This document shows, piece after piece, positions 54,733 through 64,000 of a stretch of 64,000 nt of DNA. The stretch is from Tuctoria greenei (lineage: Eukaryota > Streptophyta > Magnoliopsida > Poales > Poaceae), in the NCBI GenBank assembly GCA_036927565.1, contig JAYESD010000001.1:10354001-10418000 (forward strand), read 5' to 3'. How positions within the stretch are numbered: the stretch's first letter is position 1; each line of letters starts with the position of its first letter. The notes under the pieces are model-generated. The model did no database searches and had not been told where the DNA came from. It was given only the letters and a program-made list of their open reading frames with translations. Both the position numbers and the translations under genes were made by a program.

Positions 54733-57700
54733 TTACAAAATTGGGGAAGAAAAAGAGAGAATACAAGTGGGAGCTACAGAGATGGTCCTAGACCCTAGGA
54801 AGAACTGGGCGACCTTCTGAGCAACCTCCGACACGTTGGCTCGGGTGGCTTCACCTTCTCCTTCAACGAGACTTTCAAGCACCAGGTCCAGAGGAAATTG
54901 GGGATCCCGGCTGGTGTAGCACGTCAGCACATACTCTGCAACGTTCTTCACCAGGGATTGCCCCTCAACCTCCAACTGGTCCGCGATGACGTCACCCACC
55001 TTGGAGAGTTTGCCACCCGCCGAGCTCAACGCTTGCAACGCCAGGTCCGGCTCTGGCTCCGGATCATCCGGACGCACGGGACTGAAGCCCATTGGTGTCA
55101 GCGCGTCGTTGGCTTTGCTCAGAAACTCCCAAACCTGTAGGGAGTTCGCAATCCTCAAGCCCTTCAGTTCCTCCAAGGATCTTTTGGCCGCCGCCAGTTC
55201 AGAATTCTCACGAGCAAGGCGCTCAACCTCTTTGGCATTTTGCTGAATCTTTTCAGCAATCTGCTTCTCGAGTTTTCCGAGCTCCTCCTCCCGGAGGTGG
55301 ATCTTGTTCCGGCGGTCGACCAGGTCCTTCTCCCGGCCCCTAACTTTCTTCTCCCTGGCAGCGATGGCACACTCTTGCTTGTAGAGTTCTTGCCCTCGCA
55401 CCCAGACCTTCTCCTCCTCCTCAACGCGGCGCTCCTCCAATTTCTTGGTGCGTTCCTCGAGGCCCTCGTCAGCCAGAGCCACCTTTTCGGCGAGCTCCTC
55501 CTCCCTCTTCAAGACATCATCCCGCATCTCTAGGAGTTTTTGCTCTTCATCTTTGAGCTTCTTCTCCCTCTCCTCAAGTGCCTCCTGGCGCTTGATGAGG
55601 GTAGTGTTAATGACTTCAAGCCTTTCTTGGCAATCATCAGTCGCACTATTAGCTGCCTTGGTCTGCTCATAAATGGCCTGAGATTGAGCATCGAGGGCAC
55701 GAGTCAAGCTCTCCCTATCATCCAATAATTTGCCCTAGTATTCCAGGCAGACCTTCTCCTGTTTGATCCACTCCTTATCGTCTGCCAGCCTCGACTGCGC
55801 CAGCTTGGTCTCGAAGTAGAGCCGATTACTCCACCGCCTAAGGGTTTGGCGCTCCTCTTCAAGAGCCTTGCTGTCGTGGTAGAACGCCAGCTGGACTTGA
55901 TGCAGACTGGAGCAAGCGTTGTCAATGGACAACGACAGGGGAATAGGGTCCGGACCTGCTGGGGTCTCCTCCGCTGGTTCCAGCGGGTTCTCGCTTACAA
56001 AAATTGGATCCCACTCCACAAGAGTGGTCCCTTGAGCCTCCACGGCACTAGGGCCGTCCTCTGAGATAGCCTCAGTCGCCATCGAGGAGGGTCCCGCAGA
56101 GGAAGTTCCGACCTCCGGAAGTGGTTCCAAAGGCCCTGCCGCCAGGTCTTCATTTGCCCCCTCAGGCAGGGGGCCAACGACTTCATTAGGACACCCTGGC
56201 TCAGCAGCAGGCACCTCCGCCATCATCACTTCCGGAGCAGGGGCTACTTTCGGCTCTGGCCTGGGCTCCTCCTCCGCTGGTGGCTCAGGTGTTGGAGCCT
56301 CGACCATCATGGGTTCGAGTGCTGATGCCTCCGCAACAATCGACTCTGCAGCCAGAGCTTCAGTGGCAACCGGCTCTGAGGCCGGAGCTTCGAAGGTAGC
56401 GAGCTCAACCGCCGGGACTCCTTCAATATCCGGCTCGCTTGCCGGGATTCCAATAACTTCCGGCTCAACCGCCGGGGCTTCGACAATTTCCAGCTCTGGG
56501 GCCGGAATCACTGCTTCCTCCGGCTCAACGGCCGGAGCTTCCAACATCTCAACATCAAGACCCGGGGCTTCAACCTCCGGGTTAGGTGCCGCTGGCGCAT
56601 CTTCTCTCCCGTGGTCCGGTGCTACCACGGGAGTCTCGGGGGATGAGTCGAGGTCCATGACCACGATAGCTGGCGCCGGAGCTGCCGCAGCTTCAGCCAC
56701 CACTTGGGGCAGCACCGGGACAGGAGCAGAAGCCTCCGCCCTCACAGCTTCAGCTGCTGTGGCTGAGGGTGGAGCCTCACTCCTCTTCTTGGGGACGCTG
56801 CAGATGATGGATGAAGAAACTTAAAAAACAGTTACTACAACAAAACAACTGTCTGAGGTAAAGATTAAAAATTACCTCGGAAGGCTTCCGCACCAGCTTG
56901 CACGTAATCTCTTTCCCGGGCGTTCAGGACTGACCATGGCCGCCGCCGGCGTGGTAGCTCCGGAAGGCCCCCCGGAACTTGTTGCAGCCGCGGGCATTTC
57001 CTTAATCGAGGCCCCCCTCGACCCGGAAGGACCTCCGGACCCAGAGGCCTCAGCTGGCCCTGGTACTGGAGTCGCATGCCCGGGGCTAGCACCCCGGGAA
57101 GACACTGCTGCAGGTACAGTCGCCGCAGTTGTAGAAGACCCCCCCCCCTCCGGGGAGAAGGAGCTACTGCAGAGGATGCAGGCCTGACGGACCTTCCATC
57201 GGCATGCTTCAGCTTCCTCTTCCGACTCGAGGGTTCGGCCATCGGCTCCTTGCCCTTGTCGACGACTTCGGTCCTTGGCTTCGGGGCAGGGTCGGAGCCA
57301 CCTTCAGAAGCCCCAGGGATCACCACCATGTAAGTCGATCGTCTCACGACGACACCAAGGTTGTCAAGCACCGGCATTGTTTGCCGGAGCTCCCTGCTGA
57401 ACTCTACTTCCACGTTCAGAGGGAGGAAAGCTGGTGGCGGGGTTAAGTCATCACCCGCGACGTCGATGTCGTGCTGGAACTTCTTGAGATGAAACTCCAA
57501 GGTCGCCCCCTCCATGTTGGACTTCAGCCCGGTCTCGACCCGGTCGTCATCCATCACACTGTTGAGGCCCCAAGCGAGTTTCTCTCTCCTCTTCAGCGGT
57601 GCCCACCCGTTGACCAGGAAATTGCAAAATACCACCTGAGGAGTTAATCCTCCCTCCACACAGTGGCGGATCCTGGTCAGAGCAGGGTTGAAGGCATCCG

Positions 57701-58303
57701 ACAGCACCGGAGCTTCACTCCAGACTGCAGTGTCGATGTTGGGGAGGCATTCGGGCAGCTCCAACTTCTCGTGCTCCTCCACCCGGATGACTATCCAGTC
57801 TTTCTTCCAATCGTCCCACTTTCCAGAGGGAAACGACCGGAGGTACTTGAATGGGCACTTCTTGCGCTTCACAAAGTAGTAGAAGCCAAGGTACTCATCA
57901 CCCCTCCCGGTGGTATGGACGGTGAAGAAGGTCCGGAAAAGCTCAATGCAGGGGGGATGCCCACCCACATTTCACAGAAGTGGACGAAGACAGACACTAG
58001 AAGAATGGAGTGGGGGCCAAGTTGATACAGCTGCAGACCATAAAAGTCTAGCAGCATCAAGAAAAAGGAGGAAAAAGGTGGGATCAACCTCACCATGGCG
58101 TACGCAGAGAAGTACACCATCTCGCCGGCGTGCTCCTTCTCGAACGGGAGCTCCCCACCGACGCGGACCAGGTGGTTGAAGAAGTCCGAGGACCACCCCA
58201 TGAGGGCCCAGACCTTCTTCAGGTCACCTTCGGTCTTCAAGCGGCTTTTGCGGAGACCCAACTCCATCGCAGCACAACGAGGCAAGGGAGGAAAAGCAAG
58301 CAC
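54733..58303 (-). pseudogene. Antisense Transposase_28-like gene of E2, with intron
   Basis: Starts near 58268 (MELGLRKSRLKTEGDLKKVW). The domain frame changes at the same C-CCC-CCT heptamer as in E1 (57950-57956 on the minus strand) and continues from 57968 (CIELFRTFFTVHTTGRGDEY). A long C run (about 57141-57149) breaks the frame before the intron at 56798-56875 (AG|GTAATTTTT ... CTGCAG|CGTCCCC). Exon 2 is Pro/Glu/Val-rich to TAG 55735-55737, then a coiled coil (54733-55725). E1 is open where E2 has this TAG, so each copy has its own extra damage on top of the shared frame change. Confidence 0.8.
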
Positions 58304-58804
58304 AAGTTTGGGAGTTCGAGCGCAAGTTCAGATGAGAGGCGTAAAGAGCCCCAGACGGTGCGCGCTTTCCTTCTTAAGTAAGCCCCCGCAACGCTTGGAT
58401 AGAAACCGCGGGGAAACCGAAGATACTATTCAAAAATTTCACCCTGCCGATGACAAGAGGGCCCGGGACCACCCCGACGATCAAGTCGAGGTTCTTACCC
58501 AGGCGAACGGTTGTCATCATGAAAGGCGGGAAGCCCGAAGGCGGCGGCCTGACAAGGCGCGCGGAACCGATACGGTTTTCGTATCGGGAACCAGCGACCT
58601 TCAATTGTGTGAGATCCGCACGCCAAAGATCTCATTTGGCGCACCCGCGATATGCCATGCAGCGAGGATTTAACTCCAAAACTATCGTCAACGACACCTC
58701 TGAAGATCTTTGAAGACTCGGCTCAAAAGTCGAAGGATGGAACCACCTCCGGCGGAATGACTTCACCAAAGGGGTCTTCCTCAGAGGTGGGCCCAGGGGG
58801 CCAC
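58304..58804 (-). promoter_or_regulatory. Upstream region of the E2 antisense gene
   Basis: Counterpart of 18035-18569 in E1. It ends in the polypurine stretch GGTGGGCCCAGGGGGCCAC next to the 3' LTR at 58805. Confidence 0.4.
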
Positions 58805-59694
58805 TGTCGGTACCCTAGGTACCGTATACCCCTTGAGATTGCAAAGATCTCAAGAAAATGTCATCTACTTGATTTGAAGACCTTCGAAGGCCCACATGTC
58901 AGACATAACCGGATCCGCTTCCCCAACATGGTTAGTCCCAGGGTTGCCACGTGTACCATCAAATCGGAGCTACTGCCCACAAGGGGGAAGCTCCGTGCTA
59001 TGTACCATAACGGCACCCCCGGACCTAACCCCAGACCTAGGGAAACTCCGGAACTGACACGTGTCTGGTGGCACCGGACCTATCTGTTCCTCACAGCATG
59101 CTCCAGAGCTGCCACGTGTCCAACCGTCGGATCTTCAGCCTCAAACCTCCGGAAGACTCCACAACGGCTCCGAATCTTCAAAGGGGAATCAAGGACTTCA
59201 AGACCCGATTAAGTGTCATTAATACTATGTTAATGACACACGATCGAACGACCCTTATTACCAGTAACGGTGCTATCAAAGCCCGTAACTCGGTCATTAA
59301 GGGTAATTAAGCGCATCAAATGTGTATCAATATTAGTAACCGCCGGGACCACATGTCGGGCCAGGCCAACTTGTAACAGCCTGTCCTTATACTATAAAGG
59401 ACAGGCCGACGATACATAGAGGGAGAGACTGACCTGACCTGCTCTGATCTGATCTAGTCTGATCAGCTCACACGCGCTCTTAACTCACGTTGAGCTCATA
59501 CATCCAATACTACAACAACACACCCCGTGGAGTAGGGTATTACGCTCAGGCGGCCCGAACCACGTAAACCTTTGTGTCTCCTGTGTCATTTTACATTTCC
59601 ACCTTCTTGAATCTCCGCATGCCCACACCGAACCTCAAACTCCGCAAACACCTTTAGTAGTGTCGGGAGATCTGCCGGATCAAAACCACCGACA
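58805..59694 (+). repeat. 3' LTR of E2
   Basis: 890 bases, paired with 47029-47918. Substitutions only, as far as I could align by eye. Confidence 0.95.
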
Positions 59695-59699
59695 GGGTC

Positions 59700-60223
59700 C
59701 TCTACAAAATTAGATTCTTATAAATCTGAAGATTTTCCTAGTACAACTTAAAATCTGTATAGACCCCGAATTTTTCACATTCCTCTTCTAACTTTTTTCT
59801 CAAAATTACCCACCACGCCATCGGTTACACAAATGAAACGTTATTTTTCTTTTTTCAGATAATCACTTTACAAAATCAACTAAGAATCGTTTCTCCTGAA
59901 AAATAGTGCTTAACCCAACTTTCCTTATTCTGCGTAAAAATCAATATGTGGAGATCTGACAAAAGTTAGCCTTAAGATTTTCAAAATTCCACACCCTATA
60001 CCTCTGGTAGACCTGGGCTCCGGTCCTCCAATGTTCCATTTCTTAGGAGGTTACTTTTTTGGAAAACATAGGATATCCTATTTGAGTTGCCCGTATGAAC
60101 AGACCATAATAAAATTTTTGAAACGTGCCCCTGCTGGAAGAGGGGAATGCACAGGGATATTCCTTTTTTGTTTTCTAATTGAAGTATTTTTTGCACATTT
60201 TACGTGATTGGTGCTGCTAAATG
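59700..60223. other. Intergenic, no gene recognised
   Basis: A+T-rich. Before E2 inserted, this adjoined 47023. Confidence 0.5.
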
Positions 60224-60303
60224 TACTCTTTCTGTCATAAATACTTGTCATCTTTTTATTTTTTTTATTAAAAGACGACAAGTATTTGAGAACGAAGAGA
60301 GTA
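60224..60303. mobile_element. Stowaway MITE, about 80 bases
   Basis: TACTCTTTCTGTCATAAATA then CTTGTC at the left. The reverse-complemented right end is TACTCTCTTCGTTCTCAAAT then ACTTGTC. TA duplicated at both ends. Confidence 0.75.
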
Positions 60304-60305
60304 GC

Positions 60306-60437
60306 TGGTCGTTGATACTAGTTAGGTAGCAGCTTGGTGAAGTAAAGAGACCAGGACTGGTTCTTCATACTATCAGAGTTGCATGCTTGGTTGTTTTACT
60401 TGAGATTTGGCACATTAGAGGTGTCACAGTGTCAAAA
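60306..60437 (-). repeat. Repeat R2, copy 2 (inverted)
   Basis: The reverse complement matches 38759-38850, including CACCTCTAAT then GCCAAATCTCAAGTA and ACAACCAAGCATGC, with an extra stretch of about 47 bases. Confidence 0.8.
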
Positions 60438-60576
60438 TGGTACACTCGAACAGTGTTAAAAATTGGCAAGTGCTACTGAATCCAGCTCTGAGCTAGGTGG
60501 TGTTGAAAGTGTGAAATCAGCGTCTTTACAGTTGAAGTAATTATCACGCTTCCTTATTGGGAAAACAGTGATACAT

Positions 60577-60650
60577 AATTATCAGGGCCGGTCCTGACTC
60601 TTCGGAGGGCGAACAAAACGGGAAGGCCCTTTATTATCATAAATATAACA
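60577..60650. repeat. TIR-type transposon end, GGGCCGGTCCT
   Basis: ATAATTATCAGGGCCGGTCC then TGACTC, near-identical to the start at about 45562. It borders the LINE fragment, which may lie inside a DNA transposon. Confidence 0.45.
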
Positions 60651-60660
60651 AGATAATTTA

Positions 60661-61380
60661 CTAATTGTAACTATACTTGATCTTGGTCCTACTAAGTCTA
60701 AACCTCTTAGACTCTAAGGTCTGCCTCCATAGTTCTAATTTTTTATCAACACCATCCCTAGTTTCATCTACCAACACTACATCATCAGCAAAGCGCATAC
60801 ACCAAGGGATATCCCCTTGTATACCCTTCGACACCTCATCCATCACTAAGGAAAATATGTAATGACTTAAGGCCGATCCTTGGTGTAGCCCTATTGTGAT
60901 AGGAAAAGTATCGGTCTCACTATCTCTTACGCGCACACCTGTCACCACATTATCGTACATATCCTTGATAAGGTTAATGTACTTTGTTGGGACTTTGTGT
61001 TTCTCTAGCGCCCACCACATGACTGGCCTTGGTACCTTATCGTATGCCTTCTCCAAGTCAATGAACACCATATGTAGATCCTTCTTTTGCTCTTTATACC
61101 TCTCCATAAGCTGACGGATTAAGAAAATCGCCTTCATAGTGGACCTCTCAGGCATAAAACCAAACTTGCTTTTAGTGATATTGGTCACTTTCCTTAAGCG
61201 GTGTTCAATCACTCTCTCCCAGAGCTTCATAGCATGACTCATAAGCTTAATTTCTCGAATATTAGTATAACTTTGAATATCTCCTTTATTTTTGAAGATG
61301 GGTACTAAAATAATTTTCTGCCACTCTTCAAGCATTTTGTTTGATTGAAAAATGTAGTTGAATAGTTTAGTGAGCCATTG
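60661..61380 (-). pseudogene. LINE reverse-transcriptase fragment
   Basis: 224 open codons from Met 61335 (MLEEWQKIILVPIFKNKGDI). Non-LTR RT motifs: IDLEKAYDKVPRPVMWWAL, GLHQGSALSHYIFSLVMDE and MRFADDVVLVDE (FADD box). It stops after RLSRTKIKYSYN. The region upstream of RT and the LINE 3' part are both missing, so it is a dead internal piece. Confidence 0.9.
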
Positions 61381-61388
61381 ATGAGATC

Positions 61389-61970
61389 ATGCATATTATT
61401 ATTGCACCTACAAACATGACACAATGTTTATTTGTTTGGGATCCTGGCTCAAGTGAATGTGCACACTTATTTGATGGACAAGATCAAGATGGCACACTAT
61501 GTCGTCCACCACCTTGGCCTCCTCCATTCATGCATACAAGAAGATTTGATGGCGTTGCACATTTGGACCAACATATGAGAGGAGATGAACTTGAGCTGAG
61601 GATGACTCCAATTCAAGAAGGGGAGGATGATGAGAACATCACTTATATGGATACAAACAACACTCCATTGAATATACAAGATGCAATCAATAGAGTTCAT
61701 ACACAACAATTAATTTCAGAGGTGAGCTCGTTCTTATATGTTTCCTTATATGTTTTTGAGCATAGATTGCTACCTAATGATTTAATTATGATTAGGATCC
61801 ATGGAGGGGTTCAAAGAGTACTTGGAGGAAGTATTAGGGACGTGGAAGACCAGAGAATTCGTTCAAAGAAGATGAAAACCGAACCAAACTCCAAATCGTA
61901 TCCAACTCGGAGTCCAAGAGCAGTACGCACTAAAACGGACGCCCAGGATGCATACGAACTCCGTTTTTGA
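61389..61970 (+). pseudogene. C-terminal end of a gypsy polyprotein
   Basis: 194 codons. TPIQEGEDDENITYMD then INRVHTQQLISEVSSFL and LLPNDLIMIRIHGG, the pattern (ITRARARQLNLEVSSFL / LLPNDLIMIRN) seen at the 3' end of many grass gypsy polyproteins. It ends DAYELRF. It starts abruptly after the LINE fragment, so the upstream part is gone. Confidence 0.65.
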
Positions 61971-62084
61971 TGTTCTACATATGCAAGGAAAGGGGAGAGG
62001 ATAACCTTTCCAATGGCGCCGGTCCCATGTCAAAATTCCTTCAGAGTCGACGGGAATTGTCGAAACAAAATCAAGTACAGAATC

Positions 62085-62529
62085 TGTCAGGGTGATGCGC
62101 CACCGTATTGGGCCATTGGGCCTTGTATCAAGTCTAAGTCCATTATTTTCATGTGTTAGGGTTAGGTCACGACCTCAACACCCCCTTGGACGTCCTCCCA
62201 CCTATATATACTCCATAGTAGCAGCCATGAACAATTGGGTTATGCTTAGATCAATAATATCGCCGTTCTTCGATTTGTGAGACCCCAACTTCGTGATTTC
62301 AGATCGTGTCTACCTTGTTCTTGCTTGTGTTCTCGGTTGCACTTGCATGGATTAGCCTTCTTGGCGAGGTCAATTGTGTGCAGCACGGTTGATAACCAAC
62401 GGAGCCGTGGTGTAGTGATTGCAGGGGTACTCGAACCGCTCGAGTGTCGCGGATCATCAACATCGAGTTTTCCATCCCAATTGACTTATCCATTACCTTT
62501 CGGAAGATCGGGCCTAAACCTACTCATCA
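62085..62529 (+). repeat. Probable gypsy LTR
   Basis: TGTCAGGGTGATGCGCC ... CTACTCATCA, with a TATA box (CTATATATACTCC, 62202-62214) and GCTTAGATCAATAATATCGC, text typical of grass gypsy LTRs. A purine tract (AAGGAAAGGGGAGAGGA, 61983-61999) lies about 85 bases before it, so the true start may be nearer 62010. A degenerate primer site, CAGTATCAGATTTCC, starts at about 62532. Confidence 0.55.
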
Positions 62530-63725
62530 ATCAGTATCAGATTTCCAGGTTGCCCGTTAGGTAATTCATCTATCCATTACATCAGTTTTGGTTTTCATAC
62601 CTAGAGTCCAAAAAAAAGCCACAAAAAATCTTGCAGTTTAGTAGATCTGTTCATTACTTTGTCCAAACCACATTGAGCCTTTGCAACTTTGTTATTCAGT
62701 TTGGTTTTGTTGAGTTTGTGTCCGTGGTTGAGTCATATTGCTGGTTTATAAAGTGTTTTTAGTCTTAGCTTGAGTTTTGCATTGTGTTGATTCATCCTTT
62801 TGAATCACGTCCAGATTAGATTCATCTCTGTCCAGTTCAGTATTTTCATCATATCTAGCTCATACAAACTCGTATTTTCGTGTTCTTATACTTTCTGGAA
62901 AGCTTAAGAAGTTCTCTTTAACTTTCTTATTCATCATTTTCCAAGAAAATATAGTCATCGATGTCGAAATTGCATTAGATCTGAATCTGTTATTGACCTA
63001 AAAATTCTGAACAGTCTGTATTTCGGGGGCAGTATCTCCTATTGTTCTTTTCCAAAATAGGTCTTCCATATATTAAAATTAAAGAGGAGAGATATATCTA
63101 CAATATTGCTGTTTTAAGTTTTCCAATTTAGAGCCTATAAGTGTGCCTATTTGTTCTTGGAAGATTGAGCAGAAAATCTGCAACAAACACACGAGATATC
63201 TTGGATTGATTTTCATTGTATTCTTCCCTTGCAGCACATTCTAAAAAAAAGAAGAAAAAAAGAAAAAGGCAAGTGCAAAACAAGAAACAAAAGTCGCACA
63301 AAAAAAGAGAAAAAAAATAACAAAAAAATAGAAGTGCTTGCATTCTTTGTGTCATCTAGTTTTGTCTCATGTCTTGCTAGCTTGAACTACTAGGAACACA
63401 TTTAGGTCAGCAACTTTGACAAATACTTTGGACACTTATTCAACTTTACTATCTGATTTCATTGTTGCTAATCCTTGCTACATAGAAAGTGCCATCCAAG
63501 CTACACCTTACTCTTGAGCAGAATCGATACACCTTTGCAATCATCCCACACTTCATTGGTTTCTTCATACCGTCCACCGTTTGCCACCTGCAGTATCGGT
63601 AAGAACACTTGTAAGAGCGTGGTAAGACACTTGAGAGTGTGTGATTCCACTTCCACTTTGCCATTATCCTTTGCAGTTGATAGGGATAACATATTTTTTG
63701 TGTTGTCTTCTGTTTGCTACTAACA
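62530..63725 (+). other. Leader of the right-hand gypsy element
   Basis: Non-coding, A+T-rich, with an A-rich stretch at 63240-63330. No gene seen. Confidence 0.55.
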
Positions 63726-64000
63726 ATGTCAGGTAAAAGCAAGAATCATGCATTATATGCTGAGATGATGGACATGATGAAGACGACGATGGAGTTGCTC
63801 AGTAAAAATCAAACATCAACTAAGGATTCACATGACATTCAGACCACCTTTACAACACCTTCCACAAGAAGTAATTACATTCGCCCATCTCTTCCTTCTT
63901 ATGATGGTTTTGGTTACGATGAATATATTGCTTGGGAAATAGAGTTGGATAAATTTTTTGGAAAATTGCATATGTGTGAGAGGAGAAAGATTATAAATAT
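63726..64000 (+). CDS. Gag of a gypsy element, start only
   Basis: Met 63726 (MSGKSKNHALYAEMMDMMKT), open for 91 codons to the window edge. It contains RPSLPSYDGFGYDEYIAWEI, LDKFFGKLHMCERRK, the classic gag opening (YDGFDDEEYLEWE type). It runs off the window, and whether it is intact cannot be told. Confidence 0.8.
   Translation, partial: MSGKSKNHALYAEMMDMMKTTMELLSKNQTSTKDSHDIQTTFTTPSTRSNYIRPSLPSYDGFGYDEYIAWEIELDKFFGKLHMCERRKIIN

Larger units (their letters stand above)
47029..59694 (+). mobile_element. Tat-lineage Ty3/gypsy element E2
   Basis: Full-length 12666-base insertion. LTRs are at 47029-47918 and 58805-59694 (both 890 bases), with a target duplication GGGTC at 47024-47028 and 59695-59699. 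Gag-pol is on the plus strand (47957-53471), with the antisense gene on the minus strand (58303-54733), tail to tail. Same family as E1 but a different subfamily (LTRs 890 versus 832 bases, readily aligned). Gag, protease and the antisense gene are broken, and about 430 bases of protease are deleted, so it needed help to move. Confidence 0.95.

Noticed and set aside
62277..62564. ORF of 95 codons in the right-hand LTR
   Set aside because: It spans the LTR and primer-site region. No coding signal was recognised.

Overview
This is nuclear DNA from a grass (Poaceae; species not determinable). The main evidence is a Sirevirus-type copia element, two Tat-lineage Ty3/gypsy elements carrying the antisense 'putative gypsy-type transposon' gene, many Stowaway-like MITEs, and two intron-containing plant genes. 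I see no bacterial, organellar, CRISPR or rRNA/tRNA sequence. About three quarters of the window is retrotransposon.

Layout. Positions 1-32111 are one nested stack. The oldest layer is a Sirevirus on the minus strand: 5' LTR 30583-32111, gag, pol, an envelope-like ORF, and a partial 3' LTR 8019-8627. Its gag was split by Tat element E1 (17203-30298, flanked by a CAATC duplication). Its 3' LTR was split by a gypsy LTR (B, 7079-8018), which seems itself to be interrupted by a third gypsy element (A, 1-7078), whose far end lies off the window. Positions 32112-47028 are a gene island with a GATA-26/27-like zinc-finger gene (35676-38411, six exons, decayed 3' end) and an organellar PPR gene (39574-41395, two exons), surrounded by MITEs, an hAT element and short duplicated repeats. 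Positions 47029-59694 are Tat element E2, of the same family as E1 but inverted (GGGTC duplication). Positions 59700-64000 hold more small repeats, a LINE reverse-transcriptase fragment, the 3' end of a gypsy polyprotein, an LTR-like segment, and the start of a gypsy gag that runs off the window.

How the parts relate. The host content is one transcription factor and one organelle RNA-binding protein, both on the plus strand; the rest is mobile DNA. E1 and E2 share a two-gene design: gag-pol on one strand and, tail to tail, an antisense gene with a conserved roughly 79-bp intron. They also share two reading-frame interruptions at homologous sites (an amber codon in gag, and a C-CCC-CCT heptamer with a -1 shift in the antisense gene). 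These are either inherited defects of a trans-mobilised family or recoding sites, and are the most interesting signals here. I see no clearly new defence or metabolic system.
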